Shown in pieces: positions 25,326 through 33,848 of a DNA stretch of 64,000 bases; position 1 is the first letter of the stretch, and each line of letters opens with the position of its first letter. Source of the DNA: Streptomyces albicerus (GTDB taxonomy: Bacteria > Actinomycetota > Actinomycetes > Streptomycetales > Streptomycetaceae); contig NZ_VWMY01000018.1 of NCBI RefSeq assembly GCF_008905045.1, positions 62,001 through 126,000 of the forward strand, in the 5' to 3' direction. The translations under genes and the position numbers were made by a program. The notes beneath the pieces were generated by a model that worked only from the letters and a program-made list of their open reading frames with translations, searched no databases and was not told the origin of the DNA.

Positions 25326-26210
25326 CTACGCCTTCACTCCCACATGCACTGTCATCGCCGTTAGCACGAACATGTCCGGCCGGTGATACACACTTGCCTT
25401 GTCGTCCCGGTCGAGAAGTCGGTCGAGCGTAGCCAGATCATCCGCGTCGAGTCCCTCGGCGAGGCCCTCACGCCGGTGGGCAAGGCTGGTGGCGACGAAC
25501 GTGCGCCCCTCGTCCGACAGCGGCGCGGGCAGATCAAGCAGAAACGAACGAGTCGCGGCATGGCGCAGCCCGACCGCGGTCAGCAGGGCCGGCCAGTCCT
25601 CGGTCTCCTCGACGGCACCGGGCAGGTCGGCCCGCATCCGCGCGAACCACTCCTCCTGGACCGCGTCCAGCCGGGACTGCAGGCCGGGGCGGCCGATGCC
25701 GATGTCGCGCGGGAGGTAGCGCGAGGGCAGACCGCCCTCCAGCAGGGCCAGGGTGCCGCCGGGCGCGAGCCGGTCGGCGAACCCGGCGAGGGCGCCCCGC
25801 TGGTCCCCGACATGGTGCAGGGACCTGCTGGCCCAGAGGAGATCGGCCGGGTACTCCAAGTCACCCAGACCGTCGGCGAGTTCGGCTTCCAGCGTGCTGA
25901 AGCGGTCGGCGATGCCGAGGCGGGCGGCGCGGGCGCGGGCCGCCTCCAGGAGGGACTCGGCTCCGTCCACGGCGACGACCCGGGCCTTCGGGAACGTGTC
26001 GGCGAGGAGGCAGGAGATGACGCCGGGGCCGCTGCCCGCGTCCACGATCAGCTCGGGCTCCGGCTGCAGCTCCCGCAGCCAGGCCGCCGCCTGCGTGTAG
26101 ACCGGGGTGAACAGTTCGGCCTCCTGCTCCAGCATCGGGAGCATCTCGGCGAAGTCGATGTGGGTGTGATCGTGACCGTGGTCTTGGGCGTGTTCGTGAT
26201 CGTGTGCCAT
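25326..26210 (-). CDS. Class I SAM-dependent methyltransferase with His-rich N-terminus
   Basis: The 294-residue protein has motif I IVDAGSGPGVIS at residues 55-66 and VVAVDGAESLLE as motif post-I. The start is ATG 26210, giving MAHDHEHAQDHGHDHTH, a histidine-rich stretch that could bind metal. The longer in-frame start at 26318 adds an unlikely cysteine-rich sequence. The substrate is unknown. The gene is divergent from the PhyH-family gene (158-bp gap). It lies 35 bp upstream of the SDR remnant on the same strand. Confidence 0.85.
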   Translation of the reverse strand: MAHDHEHAQDHGHDHTHIDFAEMLPMLEQEAELFTPVYTQAAAWLRELQPEPELIVDAGSGPGVISCLLADTFPKARVVAVDGAESLLEAARARAARLGIADRFSTLEAELADGLGDLEYPADLLWASRSLHHVGDQRGALAGFADRLAPGGTLALLEGGLPSRYLPRDIGIGRPGLQSRLDAVQEEWFARMRADLPGAVEETEDWPALLTAVGLRHAATRSFLLDLPAPLSDEGRTFVATSLAHRREGLAEGLDADDLATLDRLLDRDDKASVYHRPDMFVLTAMTVHVGVKA

Positions 26211-26368
26211 GGTTCCGAGCCTCTCGTTCGGGATGCCATCAGCGTGCTCCGCCACTCCCGGAAACGGCCACCCGTGTTGCGGAAACAGCAAAGCCGGGCG
26301 GCAAAAACAGGGCAGCAAAAACAGGGGGTGACAAAATGAGATGCGCCCGCGTGGCCCCGTGATCCAGC

Positions 26369-27148
26369 ATGTCCCCCATGGACGACGTCATGGTGGAGCG
26401 CTTCCTCGAAGACGGTTTCGTGAAGCTCGAGGGCGCCTTCCCGCCGCGCGTCGCTACGCACTGTGCGCGGCTGCTGTGGCGGGAGACCGGCTGCGACCCG
26501 GACGATCCGTCGACCTGGGACAAGCCCGTGCACTGGGTGCACGACATGGCGCAAGGGCCGTTCGCCGCCGCGGTCAACACCCCTGCGCTGCATGAGGCGT
26601 TCGACCTCTTGGTGGGCGAGGACCGGTGGCTGTCGCGCTACTCGCTGGGCACTTTCCCGCTGCGCTTCCCGCACGAGGAGGAGCCGGAGGACGCGGGCTG
26701 GCACATCGAGGGCAGCTACCAGCCCGAGGGCGCCACTTGGCCCTACACCAATGTCCGCTCGAAGGACCGGGCGCTGCTGATGCTCTTCCTCTTCAGCGAG
26801 GTCACCGAGGAGGACGCGCCGACTCGCATCCGGGTCGGCTCCCACCTCGACGTGCCCAAGATCCTGGAGCCGTACGGGGAAGAGGGTGTCTCGGGGCTGG
26901 AAATCGCCCCGCAACTCGTCGAGGCCTCCGCGCACCGCCCGCTCGCGTACGCCACCGGCAGCCCGGGCGACGTCTACCTCTGCCACCCCTTCCTCGTCCA
27001 CGCCGCCCAGCCGCATCACGGGACGCGCCCCCGTTTCATGGCCCAGCCGCCACTGATGCCGGCGGTGCCGTACGAACTGGACCGCCCCGACGAGAACTAC
27101 TCGGCAGTGGAGTTCGCGATCCGCCGGGGCCTGGGCCGGAGCAACTGA
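26369..27148 (+). CDS. Phytanoyl-CoA dioxygenase (PhyH) family protein
   Basis: The 259-residue Fe(II)/2-oxoglutarate oxygenase-like protein has iron ligands probably His112 and Glu114 (GWHIEGSY) plus a His in HPFLVHAAQ near residue 211; an Arg follows in HHGTRPRF for 2-oxoglutarate. HxE rather than HxD is less usual. It would hydroxylate an unknown small molecule. The start may be ATG 26369 or the in-frame ATG 26378; neither has a clear Shine-Dalgarno. It is divergent from the methyltransferase gene. Confidence 0.8.
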   Translation: MSPMDDVMVERFLEDGFVKLEGAFPPRVATHCARLLWRETGCDPDDPSTWDKPVHWVHDMAQGPFAAAVNTPALHEAFDLLVGEDRWLSRYSLGTFPLRFPHEEEPEDAGWHIEGSYQPEGATWPYTNVRSKDRALLMLFLFSEVTEEDAPTRIRVGSHLDVPKILEPYGEEGVSGLEIAPQLVEASAHRPLAYATGSPGDVYLCHPFLVHAAQPHHGTRPRFMAQPPLMPAVPYELDRPDENYSAVEFAIRRGLGRSN

Positions 27149-27150
27149 AA

Positions 27151-27198
27151 GTTCCCCGCGCCCCCGTAAGGGGCGCGGGGAACTGCGCGACCAGCCAC
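27151..27198 (+). repeat. Interspersed palindromic repeat, copy 3, with perfect hairpin
   Basis: GTTCCCCGCGCCCC (27151-27164) and GGGGCGCGGGGAAC (27170-27183) form a perfect 14-bp stem with a 5-nt loop, followed by TGCGCGACCAGCCAC. It lies between the convergent PhyH and GH6 genes and probably terminates both. Confidence 0.85.
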
Positions 27199-27252
27199 AT
27201 TCAACCCGCAGACGAAATGGCGGCCCGCATTACCAGCGCAACCAGCGGAGCG

Positions 27253-28962
27253 TCAGAGCGCCGGGTACGCGTTCTTCATGAGCTCCTGGAACTGCGCTGA
27301 GAACCAGTGCCCGGACAGGGGCGAGTTCGGCAGCGCGCCGGACATGTTGTTGTTGTTCCGCGGGTTGCCCTCATACGTGGGGTCGCACATCCGGTCGAAG
27401 CCCTTGCCCTCGTCGTTCGGGATCGCCGAGCTGGAGCCGTCGGACTCGCCCGGGGGCTTCATCCACACGTAGGCGTCGATACCGGTGGCCGGAGCGGCCT
27501 GCGGACGCTCGCCGAGGCCGGCGCCCGACTGGTTGCACCAGTTGCCGGTGTTGAGGCGGCGGTCGTAGCGGCCGCCGTCGACGTAGGTGTCCACGCTGGT
27601 CTGCGGACCGGGTCCGGCGGGCCGGGCCGTGCCGCCCCAGCCGTTCCTGGACGTGTCGATCAGCATGCCGATGTCGGACTTGAAGCCGACCGAGACGAGC
27701 TTGTCGCGGAAGGCCTGGGCGAAGGACAGCTCGTCGAGGTAGCGGTTCCAGTCGACCCACTTGGACTCACGGACCGACTTGCCGGCCACGTTGTCGTTGA
27801 TGGTGAAGTTGTTCTCCTTCAGGGCGCTGTAGTTCGCCGTGTTGGTGATGAAGCCGTGCACGTCGTCGACCGTCGCGCCCTCGGCGGTGGCCGCCTGCTT
27901 GAAGGTGTCGGCGGACGCGCCGAAGTTGTCGTCCCAGCCGATCCAGCCGTGGTGGCCGGCGTCGACGTAGTTGTAGACGTTGGGTATGGCGCCCAGCTTG
28001 TTCAGCGCGTAGCCGACGCCCTTCACGTAGTTGCCGTTCGCCTTCATGGTGTCGCAGGCGGGTACGGCGGTGGGCCGGCTGCCGGTGTTGGTGACGAGGT
28101 TCGGCAGTGAGTCGATCTCGACGGTGGTGACGATGCGCAGACCCGCGTACTTGCTGTCGGCGAGGATCGCCGCGATCGGGTCGATGTACTGGGTCTTGTA
28201 CTTGTCGATCTCCGTCGGGCCGAGTTCGCCGTTCGACGCCAGTGCGGCGCAGTCACGCCCAGGCAGGTTGTAGATGACCAGTTGGACGACCAGTTCGTCG
28301 GAGCCCTTCTGCTCCAGCGCCGCGTCGAGGTGGGCGCGCAGGCCCATGCCGCCGTTCACGCCGTTGATCGCGACGATCCGGTCGAGCCATACGCCCGTGG
28401 GCTGGTTGGCGATGCGGCTGCCACCTGTTTCGGCGCGGGCCTTCGCGGACCACTCCGGGTTCACGTACACCTTGGCACCCGAGTACGGGTTGTCGACCTT
28501 GGGGCCGGTCGGGTCCGGCGGGTCCGTGGGGCCGCCGCCACCGTCGTCGACGTTGCAGGTCACGCCGTCGAGGGTGAAGGTCGTGGGCAGCGCGTTGGTG
28601 CCGCTGTAGGTGCCGTTGAAGCCGAAACTCACCGAACTCCCGGCCGCCATCGTGCCGTTGTAGCTCTCGTTGGCGGCGGTGACCTCGGTGCCGCTCTGGC
28701 TGAGCTTCGCGTTCCAGCCGCTGGTGATCTTCTGGTTTCCGGCGTACGACCACTTCACGGCCCAACTCGACTTGGCCGCACTGTTGTTGGTGACGGTGAC
28801 CGCGGCGGTGAAGCCGGAGTCCCACTGGTTCTGCACCTTGTAGTCGACGGTGCAGGGGACGGCGGCCGCGCCGACGTCGGAGGGTATCGCCGCGACGGCG
28901 GCGCCCGCGGTGCCGGCGACCAGCGCCAACGCCGCGAGGAGTGCTGTTCTCGTACGGCTCAT
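27253..28962 (-). CDS. Secreted GH6 cellulase with N-terminal CBM2
   Basis: The 569-residue exported protein has a signal peptide to about residue 25; CBM2 about 36-138 (CTVDYKVQNQWDSGF to GVTCNV); a Gly/Pro-Thr-Asp linker; and GH6 catalytic domain about 158-569. GH6 hallmarks are TTVEIDSLPN, YNLPGRDCAALASNGE, HHGWIGWDDNF, MLIDTSRNGWGG and VWMKPPGESDG. GH6 enzymes are inverting cellobiohydrolases or endoglucanases; the length and insertions fit the bacterial cellobiohydrolase type, but this is not certain. The ATG lies 12 bp after the GH5 stop, so it is the second gene of a GH5-GH6 operon. Confidence 0.94.
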   Translation of the reverse strand: MSRTRTALLAALALVAGTAGAAVAAIPSDVGAAAVPCTVDYKVQNQWDSGFTAAVTVTNNSAAKSSWAVKWSYAGNQKITSGWNAKLSQSGTEVTAANESYNGTMAAGSSVSFGFNGTYSGTNALPTTFTLDGVTCNVDDGGGGPTDPPDPTGPKVDNPYSGAKVYVNPEWSAKARAETGGSRIANQPTGVWLDRIVAINGVNGGMGLRAHLDAALEQKGSDELVVQLVIYNLPGRDCAALASNGELGPTEIDKYKTQYIDPIAAILADSKYAGLRIVTTVEIDSLPNLVTNTGSRPTAVPACDTMKANGNYVKGVGYALNKLGAIPNVYNYVDAGHHGWIGWDDNFGASADTFKQAATAEGATVDDVHGFITNTANYSALKENNFTINDNVAGKSVRESKWVDWNRYLDELSFAQAFRDKLVSVGFKSDIGMLIDTSRNGWGGTARPAGPGPQTSVDTYVDGGRYDRRLNTGNWCNQSGAGLGERPQAAPATGIDAYVWMKPPGESDGSSSAIPNDEGKGFDRMCDPTYEGNPRNNNNMSGALPNSPLSGHWFSAQFQELMKNAYPAL

Positions 28963-28974
28963 GTGCGGGGTGTC

Positions 28975-30459
28975 CTATCCGTCGAGGGAGCGCAGGTGAT
29001 CGCGCAGCCCGATGCCGAACGACGTGGGAGTGCCGTCGTAGTTGGAGATCAGGGCGGGCCCGGAGTTGCAGTTCCAGGTGTTCCAGGTCCAGCCGAGGTA
29101 CGAGAGGTCACGCTCGTCGAACCACGCCATGACGCGGTCGATGAAGGAGTGCGCGCAGGTGTTCTCGCCGATCTCACCCGCCACGAGCGGGACTTGGGCC
29201 GCGACCGGCGCGAGCGTGGAGTTCCAGCAGCTTTCGTCGGAGCAGGTGTTGAAGTTGTAGACGTGCCAGGCGGCGACGAGATTGCCGGTGGGATCGTTCG
29301 GCTTGTACGTCAGCCACTGGCTCAGGTCGTTCGAGTACGCGAGGCCGCCGGCCAGGATCGGGTTCGTGGCGCCGGTGTCGCGGATCGCGTCGATCAGGTC
29401 CTGCATTCCGGCGACCTCGTAGCCGATGCCGGGGCAGGTGCCGCCGTCGCGCCAGCAGGTCCACGCCTGGGTGGCGGTGGAGGTGGCGCGGTCCGGGTAG
29501 GGCTCGTTGAACAGGTCGAAGACGACGGTCGCGTCGTCCTTGAAGGTGCTCGCGACCGAGGCCCAGAAGGACGGCGTGTACTGCATGTTGGGCATCGGTT
29601 TCTGGCAGGTGGCGTGCACGTCTGAGCAGCCCGCCGAGTTGCCGGTGTACTGGCCGTGGGACCAGTGCAGTTCGAGCATCGGTGTCATGCCGTGCGCCTT
29701 GACCTTCGCCACCAGGTCCTTGACGGCGGAGATGTAGTTGGCGCCGCCGTACTCGGGCTTGATGTTGGAAAGGCCCAGCCAGCACTCCTCGTTGAGCGGA
29801 ATGCGGACCGTGTTGGCGTTCCAGTCGGCGATCGCCTTCACGGACGCGTCGTCGACCGGGCCGTCGAAGATGCCGTAGCCCTGGACGCACATGAACTCAC
29901 CGCCGGAGCGGTTGACGCCGAGCAGCCGGCGGGTCGCGCCTTTCTCGTCGACCAGTTTGTTGCCGGAGACCTTCAGGGCGGGCGGCCCGTCCGTCGGGTC
30001 CGGCGGATCCGTCGGGTCGGTCGGATCCGGGGACGGCTCCGAATCAACGTTGCACGTCGTGCCGTTGAGCTTGAAGGCCGTGGGCGCGGCGTTGCTCCCC
30101 GACCACGAGGCGAGGAACCCGGCGCTGATGCTCGCGCCGGTGCCGAGCGAGCCGTTCCAGCTCTCGTTGGCCGCGGTCACCGTCGTACCGGACTGGGACC
30201 ACTTGGCGTTCCAGCCCTGACTGACCTTCTGGCCGCCGGCCAGGTCGAAGGTGAGGCTCCAACTGCTCACCGGTGCCGTGTTGTTGGTGACTTTCACGGC
30301 GCTCTGGAAGCCGCTGTCCCACTGGCTGGTGACCGAGTACTCCACCGTGCAGGCGGGGGCGGCTCCGGAAGCCGTGACGACCGGCGCGACCGCGGTGCCC
30401 ACGAGGGCGGCCGCGGCGGCGCCGATCACTAAAAGAGGTAAACGCGGGGGGTGTCGCAT
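28975..30459 (-). CDS. Secreted GH5 endoglucanase with N-terminal CBM2 and two TTA codons
   Basis: The 494-residue exported protein has a signal peptide to about residue 32; CBM2 about 35-136 (CTVEYSVTSQWDSGF to GTTCNV); linker DPTDPTDPPDPTDG; and GH5 domain about 155-494 with acid/base Glu in DLFNEPYPDR and nucleophile Glu in VAGEIGENTC. ATG 30459 has AAGGAG 6 bp upstream, so upstream in-frame sequence is excluded. Leu7 and Leu10 are both encoded by TTA, the only TTA codons I find in this window's genes, so translation should need the bldA tRNA. It heads the GH5-GH6 operon opposite GH48. Confidence 0.95.
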   Translation of the reverse strand: MRHPPRLPLLVIGAAAAALVGTAVAPVVTASGAAPACTVEYSVTSQWDSGFQSAVKVTNNTAPVSSWSLTFDLAGGQKVSQGWNAKWSQSGTTVTAANESWNGSLGTGASISAGFLASWSGSNAAPTAFKLNGTTCNVDSEPSPDPTDPTDPPDPTDGPPALKVSGNKLVDEKGATRRLLGVNRSGGEFMCVQGYGIFDGPVDDASVKAIADWNANTVRIPLNEECWLGLSNIKPEYGGANYISAVKDLVAKVKAHGMTPMLELHWSHGQYTGNSAGCSDVHATCQKPMPNMQYTPSFWASVASTFKDDATVVFDLFNEPYPDRATSTATQAWTCWRDGGTCPGIGYEVAGMQDLIDAIRDTGATNPILAGGLAYSNDLSQWLTYKPNDPTGNLVAAWHVYNFNTCSDESCWNSTLAPVAAQVPLVAGEIGENTCAHSFIDRVMAWFDERDLSYLGWTWNTWNCNSGPALISNYDGTPTSFGIGLRDHLRSLDG

Positions 30460-30507
30460 GAGCGACTCCTTACAGCTCGGTCGCGTCGTGACAGACGCGT
30501 CGACTGA

Positions 30508-30521
30508 TGGAATCGCTCCCA
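30508..30521. promoter_or_regulatory. Imperfect CebR-type operator, GH5-GH6 side
   Basis: TGGAATCGCTCCCA matches the palindrome TGGGAGCGCTCCCA at 12 of 14 positions. It lies 49 bp upstream of the GH5 start and would control the leftward operon. Confidence 0.75.
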
Positions 30522-30639
30522 CTGGTGCGGATGAAGGTAGCGCCAAGTGATGGTAAAGGACAGAGGAGTTGCACTCTTGATCTATCGAATCATTTCGACT
30601 CTTCAAACACCTTGACCCCTTCCACCCCCCTCTCCAATA

Positions 30640-30653
30640 TGGGAGCGCTCCCA
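30640..30653. promoter_or_regulatory. Perfect CebR operator, GH48 side
   Basis: TGGGAGCGCTCCCA is identical to the known 14-bp Streptomyces CebR operator. CebR is a LacI-family repressor released by cellobiose or cello-oligosaccharides. The site lies 61 bp before the GH48 start. The cebR gene itself is not in the window. Confidence 0.9.
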
Positions 30654-30713
30654 CTGGTTCAAGGCTTGTTGCTCCTCCCCCCATCTCCGAGCCGCAAGGA
30701 GAGGAACCAGAAC

Positions 30714-33635
30714 ATGGCACCCAGACGGAGACGCCGCCTGGCGCGGCGATTGTGGACCGCCATGGTGGCGGCCCTCGCACTCCCGATCACGACACTGGCG
30801 ACCGGCACCGGGGCAACTCCCGCCCAAGCGGCGGCAGTTCAGTGCAGCGTCGACTACAAGACGAACGACTGGGGCTCCGGTTTCACCGCCGAGCTCACGC
30901 TCACCAACCGCGGCACGGAGGCGATCAGCGGCTGGACCCTGACGTACGACTACGCGGGCAACCAGCAGCTCAGCAACGGCTGGAGCGGCACCTGGGCGCA
31001 GTCCGGCAAGACGGTCACCGTGAAGAACGCCTCCTACAACGGCACGATCGCCGTCGGGGCCGCCGTCACCGCGGGTGCCCAGTTCACGTACAGCGGCAGC
31101 AACGCCGCGCCCACGTCCTTCGCGATCAACGGCACGGCCTGCACCGGCGCCCACCAGCCGCCGATCACCGTGCTGACCAGCCCCGCCGCGGGTGCCGTCT
31201 ACTCCCAGGGCGACGCGGTCCCGCTCGCGGCGACCGCCGCGGCCGCGGACGACGCGACGATCAGCAAGGTCGAGTTCTACGACGACACGACGCTGCTCGG
31301 CACCGACACCACCTCGCCGTACACGCTGTCGGCCAATAGCTTGACCGTGGGCAGTCATTCGCTCCTCGCTAAGGCGTACGACAGCCTGGGCGCGTCGGCG
31401 GAGTCCACACCGGTCGGCATCACGGTCGCCTCGGGTCCCGCCGTGGTGGCCTCACCGAACCAACTCGGCGTCCAGCAGGGCAAGACGGGCACGTACGACG
31501 TGAAGCTGTCGACCCAGCCATCGGCGAACGTGACCGTGACGACAGCTCGTGCGAGCGGCAACGCGGGGCTGTCCGTCACCGGCGGCGGATCGCTCACCTT
31601 CACCCCGTCGAACTGGAACACGGCGCAGAAGGTGACCGTCACCGCCGACGCCTCTGGCACCGGTTCGGCGAGCTTCGAGTCGACGGCCACCGGGCACGCG
31701 AAGGCCGCGGTCACCGTCACGCAGCTCGCCGCGTCGAAGGCGTACGACGCCCGCTTCCTGGAGCTCTACGGGAAGATCACCAACCCGGCGAACGGCTACT
31801 TCTCCCCCGAGGGCATCCCGTACCACTCGGTCGAGACGCTGATCGTCGAGGCGCCCGACCACGGCCATGAGACGACGTCGGAGGCGTACAGCTATCTGCT
31901 CTGGCTCCAGGCCATGTACGGCAAGGTCACGGGCGACTGGTCCAGGTTCAACGGCGCCTGGGAGATCATGGAGAAGTTCATGATCCCCACGAAGGCCGAC
32001 CAGCCGACGAACTCCTTCTACAACGCCTCGAAGCCGGCGACGTACGCGCCCGAGCACGACACCCCGAACGAGTACCCGGCGCAGCTCGACACCGGTGTCT
32101 CGGTCGGCTCGGACCCGATCGCCTCGGAGCTGAAGAGTGCGTACGGCACGGACGACGTCTACGGCATGCACTGGCTGCAGGACGTCGACAACGTCTACGG
32201 GTACGGCAACTCGCCGGGCAAGTGCGAGGCGGGGCCGACCGACACCGGTCCCTCGTACATCAACACCTTCCAGCGCGGGTCGCAGGAGTCGGTGTGGGAG
32301 ACGGTGCCCCAGCCCACCTGCGACGCCTTCAAGTACGGCGGCACGAACGGGTACTTGGACCTGTTCACCAAGGACGCCTCGTACGCCAAGCAGTGGAAGT
32401 TCACCAACGCGCCCGACGCCGACGCGCGTGCCGTGCAGGCCGCGTACTGGGCCGACATCTGGGCCGAGGAGCAGGGCAAGGGCTCCGAGGTGTCGGCGAC
32501 GGTCGGCAAAGCGGCGAAGATGGGCGACTATCTCCGCTACTCCATGTACGACAAGTACTTCAAGAAGATCGGCAACTGCGTCGGCCCGTCGACCTGCCCC
32601 GCAGGCACCGGCAAGGATGCCTCGCACTACCTGCTGAACTGGTACTACGCGTGGGGCGGCGCCACCGACACCTCGGCGGGCTGGGCCTGGCGCATCGGTT
32701 CCAGCCACACCCACGGCGGCTACCAGAACCCCCTGGCGGCGTACGCGCTCAGCTCGTACGCCGACCTGAAGCCCAAGTCGGCGACAGGACAGGCGGACTG
32801 GGCGAAGTCACTGGACCGGCAGCTGGAGTTCTACCGCTGGCTGCAGTCGAGCGAAGGTGCCATCGCGGGCGGCGCGACCAACAGCTGGGCGGGCCGGTAC
32901 GCGACACCGCCGACCGGTACGCCGACCTTCTACGGCATGTACTACGACGAGAAGCCCGTCTACCACGACCCGCCGTCCAACCAGTGGTTCGGCTTCCAGG
33001 CGTGGTCGATGGAGCGGGTCGCCGAGTACTACCAGCAGACGGGTGACGCGGACGCCAAGGTCGTCCTCGACAAGTGGGTCGACTGGGCGCTGTCCAAGAC
33101 CACCGTCAATCCGGACGGCACCTTCCGCATTCCCAACACGCTCCAGTGGTCGGGCAAGCCCGACACCTGGAACGCCTCAAGTCCCGGCGCCAACACGGGG
33201 CTTCACGTCACCGTCGCCGACTACACGGACGACGTGGGCGTGGCGGCCGCGTACGCCAAGACCCTGACGTACTACGCCGACCGCTCCGGTGACACCGAGG
33301 CCGCGACGACGGCGAAGGCGCTGCTCGACGGCATGTGGGAGAACAACCAGGACGCGCTGGGCATCGCGGTCCCGGAGACCCGCGCCGACTACAACCGCTT
33401 CGACGACGGCGTGTACGTCCCTAACGGCTGGACCGGAACGATGCCGAACGGCGACGCCATCAACTCGTCGTCGACCTTTGACTCGATCCGCTCGTTCTAC
33501 GAGGACGACCCCGCCTGGTCGAAGATCGAGTCCTACCTGGCGGGCGGCGCCGCGCCCTCCTTCACGTATCACCGGTTCTGGGCCCAGGCGGACATAGCAC
33601 TCGCCATGGGCTCGTACGCGGAGCTACTCGAATAG
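30714..33635 (+). CDS. Secreted GH48 processive cellulase with CBM2 and two Ig-like modules
   Basis: The 973-residue exported protein has a signal peptide to about residue 40 (ATPAQA); CBM2 about 42-141; an Ig-like (Big-type) module about 145-240 (PITVLTSPAAGAVYSQGD); a second beta-sandwich about 242-340; and GH48 about 343-973. GH48 hallmarks are FLELYGKITNPANGYFSPEG and APDHGHETTSEAYSY, with the proton-donor Glu near residue 386. GH48 enzymes release cellobiose from chain ends and synergise with GH6 and endoglucanases. ATG 30714 has AAGGAGAGG upstream. It is divergent from the GH5-GH6 operon. Confidence 0.95.
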   Translation: MAPRRRRRLARRLWTAMVAALALPITTLATGTGATPAQAAAVQCSVDYKTNDWGSGFTAELTLTNRGTEAISGWTLTYDYAGNQQLSNGWSGTWAQSGKTVTVKNASYNGTIAVGAAVTAGAQFTYSGSNAAPTSFAINGTACTGAHQPPITVLTSPAAGAVYSQGDAVPLAATAAAADDATISKVEFYDDTTLLGTDTTSPYTLSANSLTVGSHSLLAKAYDSLGASAESTPVGITVASGPAVVASPNQLGVQQGKTGTYDVKLSTQPSANVTVTTARASGNAGLSVTGGGSLTFTPSNWNTAQKVTVTADASGTGSASFESTATGHAKAAVTVTQLAASKAYDARFLELYGKITNPANGYFSPEGIPYHSVETLIVEAPDHGHETTSEAYSYLLWLQAMYGKVTGDWSRFNGAWEIMEKFMIPTKADQPTNSFYNASKPATYAPEHDTPNEYPAQLDTGVSVGSDPIASELKSAYGTDDVYGMHWLQDVDNVYGYGNSPGKCEAGPTDTGPSYINTFQRGSQESVWETVPQPTCDAFKYGGTNGYLDLFTKDASYAKQWKFTNAPDADARAVQAAYWADIWAEEQGKGSEVSATVGKAAKMGDYLRYSMYDKYFKKIGNCVGPSTCPAGTGKDASHYLLNWYYAWGGATDTSAGWAWRIGSSHTHGGYQNPLAAYALSSYADLKPKSATGQADWAKSLDRQLEFYRWLQSSEGAIAGGATNSWAGRYATPPTGTPTFYGMYYDEKPVYHDPPSNQWFGFQAWSMERVAEYYQQTGDADAKVVLDKWVDWALSKTTVNPDGTFRIPNTLQWSGKPDTWNASSPGANTGLHVTVADYTDDVGVAAAYAKTLTYYADRSGDTEAATTAKALLDGMWENNQDALGIAVPETRADYNRFDDGVYVPNGWTGTMPNGDAINSSSTFDSIRSFYEDDPAWSKIESYLAGGAAPSFTYHRFWAQADIALAMGSYAELLE

Positions 33636-33688
33636 CCCCCGCCAAGCGCTCCGCGGGAAGGGCGGTACGAAGGCTGCGGGCCGTGTGT

Positions 33689-33729
33689 GGCTGGGCGCGC
33701 AGTTCCCCGCGCCCCTAACGGGGCGCGGT
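33689..33729 (-). repeat. Interspersed palindromic repeat, copy 4
   Basis: This inverted copy reads CGCGCAGTTCCCCGCGCCCC on the plus strand, followed by TAACGGGGCGCGG, which closes the hairpin. It lies 54 bp after the GH48 stop. Confidence 0.8.
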
Positions 33730-33848
33730 GCAGCACCGCACTTCGCCGGAGCCGCTTGAGCTCCGCGTACACCAGGCCGGGCGGTCCCCACCCTCACTGG
33801 GGGCCGTCCGGTCGTCACGCCTTTCTCCTCACGAGAGGACCCCCCACC

